Counted from the first letter of the stretch, positions 1-7,516 are shown. The stretch is DNA of 12,544 nucleotides from an uncultured cyanobacterium (GCA_937121005.1 CAKZKB010000737.1:1-12544), one strand, 5' to 3'. The notes: a model not told the origin generated them from the letters alone. Made by a program: numbers and translations.

Positions 1-340
1 GCAAAAAGTCCCAGCCGTTGGGGGCTTCGCGGGTAGCGCTGGTGGCGGCGGCGACGACATATTTGACGTTGAAACTGCGAATAATCTCCTGACAGCGACT
101 CAAGGCTCCCAAAGCGCGATCGATGGCCTCTGGAGTCAGGTTGCCCGTCTTCGGATCGCGATCGCCCAAGCGTACCGTATCCTTTTCCCGCGTCAAAATC
201 GTAAACGCGCTCAAATCCGACTGTATTTTTACCACCACCATGTGGATGGAGTTGGTGCCGATGTCGATCGCCGCTACAATCGGATCCGACTCAATTTCGG
301 CCGCGATCGCCCCGTTGCCGTTGTCCGCTACACTGACCAT
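1..340 (-). CDS. ppx: Ppx/GppA family exopolyphosphatase / pppGpp phosphatase, N-terminal part (runs off the left edge)
   Basis: Reading leftward from an ATG at 340-338, 113 codons are open to the window edge and the rest of the gene lies outside. The family removes terminal phosphates from polyphosphate or the 5'-phosphate of pppGpp in the cytoplasm. Residues 22-37 (VAAIDIGTNSIHMVVV) are the phosphate-1 loop of the ASKHA ATPase fold, with the expected D-x-G-T-N-S. Residues 61-85 (DRDPKTGNLTPEAIDRAL...) and 99-113 (ATSATREAPNGWDFL) match the following conserved blocks, the second being the family's ATSATREA-N-G stretch. An in-frame ATG at 412 would add 24 residues, but that extension is not family-like, so 340 is preferred. 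No catalytic region further downstream can be checked. The choice between Ppx and GppA activity is not decidable from this fragment. The gene is divergent from the gene starting at 752. Confidence 0.93.
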   Translation of the reverse strand, partial: MVSVADNGNGAIAAEIESDPIVAAIDIGTNSIHMVVVKIQSDLSAFTILTREKDTVRLGDRDPKTGNLTPEAIDRALGALSRCQEIIRSFNVKYVVAAATSATREAPNGWDFL

Positions 341-751
341 TGCTATTCTCGCAATACCGATTCCCCCCCGGCTATCGCCGAGTTGCTTCGATCTTACCGC
401 GACCTGTCGCATTTGGCGGTAGGTGGACGAGATTGGGGCGCGATCGCGGATTTTACTGGCGAAATTCCCCCAACACTACGAGTGAGTGCGTAATTTTACG
501 GTAAGTTTTTGCTTCCCCGTTCGCATTGCAAATTGTAACGTCCGCAGTCGATATTTCCCCGATATTTCGACTACAATCGGTGAAGAAAAGTTGTTCGTCT
601 GCCCCTCGGCCGCTATCCTCCGTCCCTGACTGAGAGTATTTGCTCTACAAGTCTCCTCTTCGACCGAAACAAGAGAAAACAGTTCCTTGCGGCTAGCTTC
701 TACTTCTAACCCGAGGGATTGTGTCTTACTCGTCGTTCATTGTTCGCTGAT
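341..751. other. Divergent intergenic region between ppx and the 752 gene; candidate promoters only
   Basis: I see no convincing gene or RNA in these 411 bases. The open frames that enter from the left are shadows of ppx. A TACAAT box at 572-577 on the plus strand has TCGATA 18 bases upstream (548-553, 4 of 6 matches to TTGACA) and could serve the 752 gene, leaving a leader of about 170 bases. On the minus strand TACAAT is read from 537 to 532 and could serve ppx, but it has no good -35. The octamer GATATTTC occurs twice 11 bases apart (550-557 and 561-568), about one helical turn, which would suit a regulator binding one face of the DNA. A small dyad CGTAA-TT-TTACG lies at 489-500. Confidence 0.35.
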
Positions 752-2167
752 ATGACTGTTGCTACCTCCATTCAAGGCCCGTCTGACTTGCTCGACGTGC
801 GCCGAAAAATCCTCCAACAAACCAACCCGTTGAAAGCTAAGATTCTTATTTTTTCAACGCTTTACCATCGTTTTAGTTTTAGCGAGCTCGACTGGCAAAT
901 TCTCAGAGACCAAGATCTAGACAATCTCCTACGACATTTATATTCAACCTATCAAACGCCTTTAGAACTCGAAGAGCGCTTGTTCGACACGGCTCGAAGC
1001 AGCGAAGATCCCGATGACGAATCGGAGGTGGCTCGCATTATTTGTAAGTTTCTCAAACCTTGCTACCCGGAAGATGCTGCCGCCGATCGTCCCATTTCTG
1101 CCCCTCCCCAAAGCAAACCACCGGAAATTCCCAAAGCTCCGGTTTCTCACCGAGCCGCCCTAAAAAATATTAACCCAGAAGACGAGGCGACGTTAGTTTT
1201 AGATTACGCTCGCGATGAAATTTCGATGGCCGAAAATGATGAGGAGGAAGACGACGATCGCTCCGGGATTTTTGAACCCGAAGATGGCCCCGAAATTAGT
1301 GTTATTTTAGAACAAACCACCGTTCCCGAACTGCGAGAGCGACAAGGGGACGATCGGGCTGTTTCCTCCGAAGATCCAGAAATTACCGAAGACATCGAAA
1401 CAACGATGGATATGGAAGCCGAGGATCCCGAAATTAGCGATGTCGATCTGCCTTCAGAAGCGACTCCAGAAGTCCAGAAAGCAGCAGAACCACCTCCCAA
1501 ACCGCAACCCGCTCCCTCCCCAACCGTTGGCTCGATATTTAGCATTGCCAACTCTCTAAAGCAAAATTTGAGTTGGGAAGAAGAAGTCAAACGCTTGGTC
1601 GAAGATGGTGCGAAAACCGTGCTCGGAACGATCGAAAGTACGATCGAAAATTTAGAAATTGCTCTAGAAGAAAAGCTCGATCGTTTCGACGAGTCCGAGC
1701 GATTTACCAGAAAACACCGCGCCATGGCAGACTTGATGGTGCTGTTGCAAGGCAACCTCGATCGCATGAATGCAGTCCTCGATCGCATGGCTCCGCAACC
1801 CGAACCGGAACCGGAACCGGAACCGGAGAAACCACCAAACGAACCACCGAAACCGGAGGTAAAAACCTCTACCAACAGCAAACTGGAAAAAGCCAAACAA
1901 CTGGCTCGCAAAGGTCACTCCAAAGCGATCGCTACCTTGCTGGCGCGAGACTTAAAAGGACGCGGCATTCATCCCATTGTCACCCTCAAAGGAAAATGCT
2001 TGCATCTGATTTTAGAGTCGGAAAAACCCTTAAGCCAAAAGAAAATTGTCACCTTCGTGCGCGGCTGGGTGGGGGATTTAACTCCTGAAGGTATGGCAAC
2101 GGTGAAGGTTTACGGCAGAGCGATCGGGCAAAAAAACCCGGACTGGAGCGAAGGGTTCGACCTGTAA
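752..2167 (+). CDS. Conserved-looking hypothetical protein, 471 aa: N-terminal globular domain, acidic/proline-rich linker, C-terminal alpha/beta domain
   Basis: I do not recognise a named function. Residues 1-105 look folded, with alternating hydrophobic helices (KAKILIFSTLYHRFSFSEL, WQILRDQDLDNLLRHLYSTY). Residues 106-260 are strongly acidic and proline-rich and probably disordered. Residues 275-345 form charged amphipathic helices, possibly coiled coil (SWEEEVKRLVEDGAKTVLG, EIALEEKLDRFDESERF). A Pro-Glu run at 350-360 follows. Residues 377-471 form a compact C-terminal domain with HSKAIATLL near its start and VKVYGR...PDWSEGFDL at the end. From memory, similar VYGR...PxWSxxFxL endings recur at the C termini of several cyanobacterial proteins of unknown function, but I cannot verify that here. 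There is no signal peptide or membrane segment. A TTG at 719 would add 11 residues (MCLTRRSLFAD) and has GAGGGA just upstream. I prefer the ATG at 752 because its product begins with a more ordinary N terminus. The next gene starts 52 bases downstream on the same strand. Confidence 0.75.
   Translation: MTVATSIQGPSDLLDVRRKILQQTNPLKAKILIFSTLYHRFSFSELDWQILRDQDLDNLLRHLYSTYQTPLELEERLFDTARSSEDPDDESEVARIICKFLKPCYPEDAAADRPISAPPQSKPPEIPKAPVSHRAALKNINPEDEATLVLDYARDEISMAENDEEEDDDRSGIFEPEDGPEISVILEQTTVPELRERQGDDRAVSSEDPEITEDIETTMDMEAEDPEISDVDLPSEATPEVQKAAEPPPKPQPAPSPTVGSIFSIANSLKQNLSWEEEVKRLVEDGAKTVLGTIESTIENLEIALEEKLDRFDESERFTRKHRAMADLMVLLQGNLDRMNAVLDRMAPQPEPEPEPEPEKPPNEPPKPEVKTSTNSKLEKAKQLARKGHSKAIATLLARDLKGRGIHPIVTLKGKCLHLILESEKPLSQKKIVTFVRGWVGDLTPEGMATVKVYGRAIGQKNPDWSEGFDL
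1802..1825 (+). repeat. In-frame hexamer microsatellite GAACCG x4
   Basis: Four perfect copies of GAACCG encode the Glu-Pro run near residues 351-358 of the hypothetical protein, within a longer Pro/Glu-rich linker (to residue 369). Slippage here would change linker length by two residues per unit without shifting the frame. Confidence 0.85.
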
Positions 2168-2219
2168 GCTACAATTAAAAAATTACAATCAAAAAACGAT
2201 TGGGGTCAAAACAACCAAC

Positions 2220-3155
2220 ATGAGTGCTAAAGAACTTGTCGATCGCTACGCTGCCGGAGAAACCGATTTTCCCGGTGCTAACCTCCGCAACGCCAACCTC
2301 AACGGTGTGGAATTGATGGGGATTAACTTGAGCGGAGCCAACCTGAAAGCCGCCAAGTTGGTTTTGACCTATTTAAGCCGCGTTCGCTTCGATAATGCCA
2401 ATTTATCTAACACCAAATTGAGCGGAGCCAATCTCAACCAGTGCGATTTACGCAACGCCAACCTCACCGATGCGGATTTGCACGGCGCAACTCTACAAGG
2501 AGCCGATCTTCGCAAGGCAAAATTGCAATTTGCCAAACTCCTCGATGCCAATCTCACCGATGCGGATTTGCGTCAAACGGATATGAGTAACGCCTGTTTG
2601 CGCGGCGCGTGCTTGCAAGGAGCAAACCTGCGCTACGAAGCGCGAATGTACGAACCCGTGAGCCTGCGCGGAGCCGATTTGCGCGGAGCCGATTTGCGCC
2701 ATTTAAACTTAGTTTGTGCCGATTTGAGTCGAGCCGATTTGCGCGGAACCAGTTTGCAACAAGTGAACTTCCGAAAAGCCAATTTGAGCGAAGCCAAACT
2801 GCACGGAGCCGATTTGCGCGGTGCGGTGATGACAGAAGCGAATTTAACCGATGCGGAGGCGATTCGGACGAATTTTGCCGGGGCGATCGTCGCCAGTGCC
2901 AAGTTAGCGCGAGCCAATTTACACGGTGCGTATTTCAAACTAGCAAACTTGTCGCGTTCTGACTTAACTCAAGCCGATTTGAGCAAGGCGGACTTGACGC
3001 AAGCTAATTTATTAGAAGCCTTTTTAGCCAAGGTTAATTTTAAGGGCGCGACGCTAATCGAAACCAATTTTTATAATGCCGAACTGGGGTTAGCCAATCT
3101 CAAGGGGGCGAATTTGGAGGGCGCAACCATGCCCAATGGCGAAGTTCACGAATGA
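2220..3155 (+). CDS. Pentapeptide-repeat protein, 311 aa
   Basis: After a short cap (residues 1-18, MSAKELVDRYAAGETDFP), almost the whole chain is A(D/N)LxX pentapeptides, which fold as a right-handed quadrilateral beta-helix. Taking the central L/F/M as the register, I count 24 repeats with central residues at 22-137 and 32 more at 149-304. The interruption between them is RYEARMYEPVS, residues 138-148, and it shifts the register by two. The C terminus, NLEGATMPNGEVHE, is a common ending for cyanobacterial members. There is no signal peptide, transmembrane helix or fused catalytic domain, so the protein is probably cytoplasmic. The biochemical role of such stand-alone proteins is mostly unknown, and I assign none. 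TACAAT boxes at 2170-2175 and 2184-2189 in the upstream gap could be -10 elements, but neither has a good -35. The ribosome binding site is weak (GGGG at 2202-2205). Confidence 0.92.
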   Translation: MSAKELVDRYAAGETDFPGANLRNANLNGVELMGINLSGANLKAAKLVLTYLSRVRFDNANLSNTKLSGANLNQCDLRNANLTDADLHGATLQGADLRKAKLQFAKLLDANLTDADLRQTDMSNACLRGACLQGANLRYEARMYEPVSLRGADLRGADLRHLNLVCADLSRADLRGTSLQQVNFRKANLSEAKLHGADLRGAVMTEANLTDAEAIRTNFAGAIVASAKLARANLHGAYFKLANLSRSDLTQADLSKADLTQANLLEAFLAKVNFKGATLIETNFYNAELGLANLKGANLEGATMPNGEVHE

Positions 3156-3235
3156 AGGTTTGTTATCCTTAAGGAAGAAAATCGCGATCGCCCCTTTCAA
3201 ATCCAATGGAACTACAAATTTCAGAAAAAATCATT

Positions 3236-4321
3236 TTATCGTGTTTCTAACTTGGGGTTTGGCGGTGGTTCCGGGACAAATTCTTCGCCAAAATAGCAGG
3301 TTGCGGGGGGCGATACCGGACATTCGATGTCGGCAGCCCGATCGACGATCGGATTGTCTGTTAAAATAATCCTGACCAGGGTGGTCATGGGCGCGATCGC
3401 CTCAATATTTTCAATCTCGTTCCCGTGAAAATCGACCCAATTCAAACTGGTCATTCCTAAAATTGGAGAAACCCGAGAAATATCGTTATCGCTGATAAAC
3501 AGTTCGGTTAGTCCCACTAAAGAGGAAAGAGACTCGATATTTTCGATGCGATTGTCGCGCAAATAGAGTTCGTTTAGCAGTGCCATATCACTCAAACCCT
3601 CCACTTTTTCAATGCGGTTATCGTCGAGATGCAACTCGTACATCTCACTCATTTCGGATAGGGGATTGAGATTGCGAATGCGATTGTCGTTGAGAGATAG
3701 GGTGGTTAAACTGACTAAAGGACGCAAGGGATCGAGGTTGCGAATGCGGTTATCGTTGGCAAAAAAGGTAGTAATTCCCGTTAGCGACGAAATGGGTTCT
3801 AGATTGGCAATCCGATTTTGATTGAGAAATAAAACTTGTAAATTCGTCAGCGCTTCGATGCCTTGCAAGCGCCGAATGCGGTTGCGATCGAGGTTTAATT
3901 TACGCAACTGCGTCAGGGTTCGTAAGGGGGTTAAGTCCTCAATATCGTTATCGCTGGCAAGTAAGGTTTCTAGTTGATTTAAAGAAGAAATAGGTTCTAA
4001 ATTGTCAATTTCGTTGAGACTAATATCGAGGCGCGTGAGATGCGTCAGGGAGGAAATGGGCGCTAAGGCTTCAATTTCTCGGGCGCTGAGGTTGAGTTCT
4101 TCCGATGCTAAAAGATTGGCTTCGGCGCGATCGCATTCCGTTGTCCGGGCAATTTGAAGTAACTGTTCGACTGTATGGCGAGTGTCTTCGTCGAGGGTAT
4201 CTCGATTTTCGCACCATTGAGAAAAGCGATCGTATTCCCGAGCCAACGAGGGACGATCGCTGCCAAAAATGGCAACTGTAACAACGGCGATCGCTGCAAG
4301 CGTGCGAGACAGTATAGGCAT
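3236..4321 (-). CDS. Exported leucine-rich-repeat protein (22-residue SDS22/internalin-like repeats), 361 aa
   Basis: The ATG at 4321-4319 gives a signal peptide: MPILSR, a hydrophobic core TLAAIAVVTVAIFG, and a likely cleavage after SLA at residue 27. The frame is open further upstream to an ATG at 4462, but that start would overlap the antiporter by 40 bases and bury the signal sequence, so I reject it. After an N-cap with Cys37 and Cys63, ten exact 22-residue repeats run at residues 92-311 (for example LTNLQVLFLNQNRIANLEPISS, residues 158-179). They are followed by a partial repeat and a C-cap with Cys334 and Cys342, each end having a pair that could form a disulfide. The N-x-I-x-x-L-x-P-L pattern matches the curved, protein-binding scaffold of internalin/SDS22-type LRRs. 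The ligand is unknown. Location is inferred as periplasm or outside the cell. The gene lies 101 bases downstream of the antiporter on the same strand and is convergent with the pentapeptide gene. Confidence 0.88.
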   Translation of the reverse strand: MPILSRTLAAIAVVTVAIFGSDRPSLAREYDRFSQWCENRDTLDEDTRHTVEQLLQIARTTECDRAEANLLASEELNLSAREIEALAPISSLTHLTRLDISLNEIDNLEPISSLNQLETLLASDNDIEDLTPLRTLTQLRKLNLDRNRIRRLQGIEALTNLQVLFLNQNRIANLEPISSLTGITTFFANDNRIRNLDPLRPLVSLTTLSLNDNRIRNLNPLSEMSEMYELHLDDNRIEKVEGLSDMALLNELYLRDNRIENIESLSSLVGLTELFISDNDISRVSPILGMTSLNWVDFHGNEIENIEAIAPMTTLVRIILTDNPIVDRAADIECPVSPPATCYFGEEFVPEPPPNPKLETR

Positions 4322-4422
4322 GGGCAAAACCGTGAAGGCGATCGGAAATAAAGAGTCCACTTCATTTCCCGAGTATGCGTTTGCCCTGGTGAATTTTGCC
4401 AGGGCGTTGGTGACGACTAATG

Positions 4423-6510
4423 TTAGCGAGAGTGGGGCTCGCCAAATAATACCATCGAACAAGATAGGGACGAAATCGCTCGCGTCGTCACCGGACTCAC
4501 GGCTAACCCGCCGGCGGTACGGCGACGCAGCGATCGCAGCATGACCATATCGAACGATCGCGACTTTTTGACGATCGCCCGCACGACACTATCGTAAGCG
4601 ATCGTGGTAATGGTGGTCGCAATGTTGGTCTGCGTCTCTGCCAAAATATCGGCCAGATCGGACTCGAATTGGGCGACGGTGGCTTTAGGCGTATGGCGAT
4701 CGCAAACGTGCAAAAACGTCACTTCGGCATTGTTGCTATCGGCAAACAATTGTGCGAATTTCACGACTCGCACCGCCGGAGGCGTTAAGTTTTTCACCGG
4801 GACGAGAATGCGGTGAATATCTACCGGATCGTCGAGCAATCGCATCACCGCCACCGGACAGTGAGACGACCAAAACACGCTATCGACCAAGCTACCAAAC
4901 AATCGCGCCCGCAGTCCAGAGGTTTCGCTCCAGCCCATAATAATTAAACTGGCTTGCTGTTCTTTGGCGGTGCGAGAAATGCCATGGGCAATGTCGTTAT
5001 CGATGCGCAGAACGGGTTGAAAATCAACATTAAATTCCTTAGCGACGGTGGCAGCGCGATCGAGCGATCGCGATCCTTGGTACATCGCCAAGTCTAACTC
5101 CGGTTCGTCCATGTGCACCCGCGCCGGGGCAATGGACAGGGGCACCACCCGCCCCGACTCGCGACGGGCCAGCAGGGCCGCCATTTCCATCAAATAACGC
5201 TGCGTCAGGGGGTTGTACAGAGGAACGACCACTGCAAATGGATAGGTGGGTGGGGCTTCCTCTACGAACAGATCCACCTCGTCGCCGGGATCGCGATCGC
5301 TCGTTTCGGTGGTGGGGACGGGAATTTTACTCCCGAAGCGGGTGGTCAGCACGGGCCCGGCAATGGAAGTCACCAACATTAACACGATGACTGCGTTGAA
5401 AATCGACTCGGACAGCAACCGTTCCCCCGCCGGGTTCACCGCTTGGTAGCCAGCTAAAGCCGCCGCCAATGTCGCCGCCACTTGCGGCAGAGAGAGAGAC
5501 CACATGGTTAGGCTTTGATTCCAGCTGTAGCGATACAGAAACTTCGGCACTAAAGAAGCCAAAAACTTGCTGGCGATTAATGCTACGACGATCGCCACTG
5601 TAATGCCCAGATCGGTTGTCAGAGTCCGCACGAAAGCAGGCACATCTAGCAACAACCCCATGCCAACGAAAAAGAAGGGAATAAACAGGGTACTGCCGAC
5701 AAATTCGACTTTTTCTTCGACGGGACTGTGACCGACCACATCGTTAACAGCTAACCCGGCTAAAAATGCGCCAACGATTTTATCGACGTTGATGGCTTGC
5801 GCCCCAACCGCAGCCAGAAATACGGCTAAGAGTACAAACAAGAATTGATTTCCTTCTTCATCTCCCGTGCGGCGAAAGTAGGCTTTTCCGGCCCAGTCGA
5901 TCCCGAAGAGCACTACTGCGGTATAAAGTCCTAAAGACACCAGTTGAATGGCTAAACTCGCAGCCGAAAACTCCCCTGCATGAATGGAAACGCAAATCGC
6001 CAAAACCAGCAAAGCGGCAATGTCTGTAAAAATGGTAGCGCCGATGGTGACAACAACGGATTGGTCTTTTGCTACGCCCAAACGGTTGACGATCGGATAG
6101 CCAAGTAGAGTATGCGAAGCCAGCAGCGATCCGGTCAAAACGGCTCCGTTCCAACCCATTCCCGACAGGCGGCCGACGAGAGTTCCCGCGATCGCAGGAA
6201 GTAAAAAGGTTGCCGCACCAAATACTAAAGAGCGATCTTTGGTCTTGCGAAATTCGGCCAGATCGATTTCCAATCCGGCTACAAACATCAGATAAATTTT
6301 ACCGATATCCGAGAGCAGATCCATCATCTCGGTATCGGCATCGAGCAATCCCAAACCGCTCGATCCGAGGACGACTCCGGCAAACAACAATCCCACCAGT
6401 CCGGGCAATTTCAAGCGCTCGAAAATCGGCGGAATAGTGAGGATAACCAGTAATAAAATCGTAAAGGGAACGATGGGGCTATCTGGGAGGGCTTGCCAAA
6501 TTGCACTCAT
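4423..6510 (-). CDS. CPA2-family Na+(K+)/H+ antiporter with two C-terminal universal-stress-protein domains, 695 aa
   Basis: Residues 12-392 contain about a dozen hydrophobic segments of the sodium/hydrogen exchanger fold. These include LPGLVGLLFAGVVLGSSGL (35-53), GKIYLMFVAGLEIDL (70-84) and IFTDIAALLVLAICV (160-174). Asp163 in FTD probably corresponds to the ion-binding aspartate of CPA2 carriers. The protein should exchange a monovalent cation for protons across the cytoplasmic or thylakoid membrane; the ion cannot be told from sequence. After an acidic linker (about 395-422) come Usp-like domain 1 (423-557) and Usp-like domain 2 (567-688). Domain 1 keeps most of the nucleotide motif (G526, G539-S540) but has Glu529 where the second Gly is expected. 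Domain 2 shows no clear motif. These cytoplasmic domains are presumably regulatory. Start ATG 6510-6508 follows a strong promoter at 6553-6581. The exported LRR gene is downstream and may be co-transcribed. Confidence 0.9.
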   Translation of the reverse strand: MSAIWQALPDSPIVPFTILLLVILTIPPIFERLKLPGLVGLLFAGVVLGSSGLGLLDADTEMMDLLSDIGKIYLMFVAGLEIDLAEFRKTKDRSLVFGAATFLLPAIAGTLVGRLSGMGWNGAVLTGSLLASHTLLGYPIVNRLGVAKDQSVVVTIGATIFTDIAALLVLAICVSIHAGEFSAASLAIQLVSLGLYTAVVLFGIDWAGKAYFRRTGDEEGNQFLFVLLAVFLAAVGAQAINVDKIVGAFLAGLAVNDVVGHSPVEEKVEFVGSTLFIPFFFVGMGLLLDVPAFVRTLTTDLGITVAIVVALIASKFLASLVPKFLYRYSWNQSLTMWSLSLPQVAATLAAALAGYQAVNPAGERLLSESIFNAVIVLMLVTSIAGPVLTTRFGSKIPVPTTETSDRDPGDEVDLFVEEAPPTYPFAVVVPLYNPLTQRYLMEMAALLARRESGRVVPLSIAPARVHMDEPELDLAMYQGSRSLDRAATVAKEFNVDFQPVLRIDNDIAHGISRTAKEQQASLIIMGWSETSGLRARLFGSLVDSVFWSSHCPVAVMRLLDDPVDIHRILVPVKNLTPPAVRVVKFAQLFADSNNAEVTFLHVCDRHTPKATVAQFESDLADILAETQTNIATTITTIAYDSVVRAIVKKSRSFDMVMLRSLRRRTAGGLAVSPVTTRAISSLSCSMVLFGEPHSR

Positions 6511-6552
6511 TGTGGTATATGGAGGCGAGGCGATCGCTATTGATTAGAAACT

Positions 6553-6581
6553 ATTATAAAATAGATTTCCATTGATTTCAA
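6553..6581 (-). promoter_or_regulatory. Promoter of the antiporter gene: TTGAAA-N17-TATAAT
   Basis: Read on the minus strand, TTGAAA (6581-6576) and a perfect TATAAT (6558-6553) are separated by exactly 17 bases. Transcription should begin near 6546 and give a leader of about 36 bases to the ATG at 6510. This is the best sigma-70 type promoter in the window. Confidence 0.7.
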
Positions 6582-6586
6582 TCTAT
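6561..6586. promoter_or_regulatory. Dyad over the antiporter promoter (possible operator)
   Basis: ATAGATT (6561-6567) and AATCTAT (6580-6586) are perfect inverted arms with a 12-base spacer. A second dyad, ATTGA-TT-TCAAT, is nested at 6571-6582. They cover the promoter spacer and -35 hexamer, where a bound repressor would block RNA polymerase. A third small dyad, CGTCT-N5-AGACG (6588-6602), lies just upstream. The sequence is AT-rich, so chance similarity cannot be excluded. The rest of the gap to 6745 shows nothing I can name. Confidence 0.4.
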
Positions 6587-6745
6587 ACGTCTAAAAAAGA
6601 CGATCGGTAAAGATAGGGGGGATGGCGCTAGTGCGATCGGTGTCTGACAACGGTACTTTCAGCATGGCTCTTCTGAGTCTTTAATTGTAGGTTTCTTGTC
6701 GATCTCGTATTTCTTTACATTCCTGAAGCCCCACCGCTTGCCCCC

Positions 6746-7420
6746 TTAACTTTGAACTTTGAAGTTTGAATTTTGAACGATTAAATACCCGCACTGATGC
6801 TCGCCCTCAATTTGCCAGTGCGTCCGCTCCACGCGACAATCGGGTAAGATCTGGGCAAACATTTCCAACTCGTGGCCGCAAACGCTCGGGAACGACTCGG
6901 CCACATTAGAGATGGCACAATTGTACTCGCAGATCAAATAGCGCAGCCCCGAACCGTTGTCCGGTTCCAATTCGTACCACTGGGCCATGTACCCTTCTTG
7001 GCGGCGCAAGTCCACCAACCGCGAGACGCGATCGCCCAGGGAACCCGTACCCACTTGTTCTCGATACGCGATCGCCTTACGCTGCCATTGTTTCTGTAAA
7101 ATAGATCCCACCTGCTCTCGTCCGACTGTTTCCGTCAGCGTGTCGAGTAGGGAAACCGCAAAATCGTCGTAGCGGTGGGGAAAGCGATCGCGACCTTGGG
7201 GCGTGAGTTCGTAAATGTGCTGGGGACGACCCATCCCCTCCTGTACCGATCGATGGGCGATCGCCCCTTCATCCTCCAAATCCTTGAGGTGGCGGCGGAT
7301 CGCTTGCGGCGAAATCGACAGCGACTCCGCTAGATCCTGCGCCTTGGCCCCACCCTCGGTCAGCAAGTGGTGGAGAATCTCCTCTTTTGTGGAGGCCTGG
7401 CCCGTACTCGTACTTCTCAT
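6746..7420 (-). CDS. sufR: SufR, Fe-S cluster-sensing transcriptional repressor of the suf genes, 224 aa
   Basis: SufR is a DNA-binding repressor that carries a [4Fe-4S] cluster and represses sufBCDS and itself when clusters are plentiful. A DeoR-type helix-turn-helix lies at residues 12-50 (SISPQAIRRHLKDLEDEG contains the recognition helix). The next block, GMGRPQHIYELTPQGRDRFP (62-81), is typical of the family. The C-terminal half has Cys168, Cys181, Cys195 and Cys210 in a C-x12-C-x13-C-x14-C arrangement, the spacing I associate with cyanobacterial SufR, plus an extra Cys164. Three starts are possible: TTG 7432, ATG 7426 and ATG 7420. I chose 7420 because GGGGA lies five bases before it; the alternatives add 4 or 2 residues. 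The last ten codons (215-224) are encoded by a heptamer repeat array and are probably not ancestral. The gene is divergent from ftrC and shares two operators with it. Confidence 0.94.
   Translation of the reverse strand: MRSTSTGQASTKEEILHHLLTEGGAKAQDLAESLSISPQAIRRHLKDLEDEGAIAHRSVQEGMGRPQHIYELTPQGRDRFPHRYDDFAVSLLDTLTETVGREQVGSILQKQWQRKAIAYREQVGTGSLGDRVSRLVDLRRQEGYMAQWYELEPDNGSGLRYLICEYNCAISNVAESFPSVCGHELEMFAQILPDCRVERTHWQIEGEHQCGYLIVQNSNFKVQS
6751..6778. repeat. Heptanucleotide tandem repeat TTTGAAN x4 (STRR type) inside the 3' end of sufR
   Basis: Four consecutive 7-base units are present: TTTGAAC, TTTGAAG, TTTGAAT and TTTGAAC. Short tandemly repeated heptamers of this kind are known in cyanobacterial genomes. 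The array is in frame with sufR and supplies most of its last ten codons, and the sufR TAA (6748-6746) lies just past its edge. Confidence 0.85.
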
Positions 7421-7476
7421 TGTCATCCCCAAGCGACATCGTTACAAAAGTTTACAAAAATCTGCCCTGCGACTTT

Positions 7477-7494
7477 GACAACACGGACGTTGTT
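7477..7494. promoter_or_regulatory. SufR operator 1 (CAAC-N6-GTTG)
   Basis: CAAC (7479-7482), six bases, GTTG (7489-7492) is an exact match to the inverted repeat I recall for cyanobacterial SufR sites. With flanks the arms are GACAAC and GTTGTT, 5 of 6 positions paired. It lies upstream of the candidate ftrC -10 and just downstream of a TTGACA (7475-7480) that has no well-placed -10. Binding here should repress the rightward suf transcript. Confidence 0.82.
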
Positions 7495-7505
7495 AAAGTA
7501 ACCTG

Positions 7506-7511
7506 AATAAT
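7506..7511 (+). promoter_or_regulatory. Candidate -10 box for ftrC / suf transcript (AATAAT)
   Basis: AATAAT matches TATAAT at 5 of 6 positions and follows TG directly. A perfect TTGACA lies upstream at 7475-7480, but the 25-base gap is too long for a normal -35. Initiation near 7518 would place operator 1 upstream and operator 2 over the start site. The pairing of elements is uncertain. Confidence 0.35.
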
Positions 7512-7516
7512 AGATA

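Noticed and set aside
123..493. Plus-strand open frames of 99 and 83 codons near the left edge
   Set aside because: They are antisense to the clear Ppx/GppA N terminus and show no protein-like conservation.
1204..1911. Minus-strand open frame of 235 codons opposite the hypothetical gene
   Set aside because: Its serine- and glycine-rich product is the complement-strand image of the acidic and Pro-Glu coding sequence, and the plus-strand frame spans more and has domain-like ends.
2369..2962. Several open frames on both strands across the pentapeptide gene
   Set aside because: They are low-complexity shadows produced by the 15-base periodic repeat DNA and have no independent start signals or family resemblance.
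4322..4462. Upstream extension of the LRR gene to an ATG at 4462
   Set aside because: It overlaps the antiporter 3' end, and a clear signal peptide begins at the internal ATG at 4321.
7475..7480. Perfect TTGACA taken as the -35 of ftrC
   Set aside because: No acceptable -10 lies 16-18 bases downstream, and the nearest good box (7506-7511) is 25 bases away, so I do not pair them.
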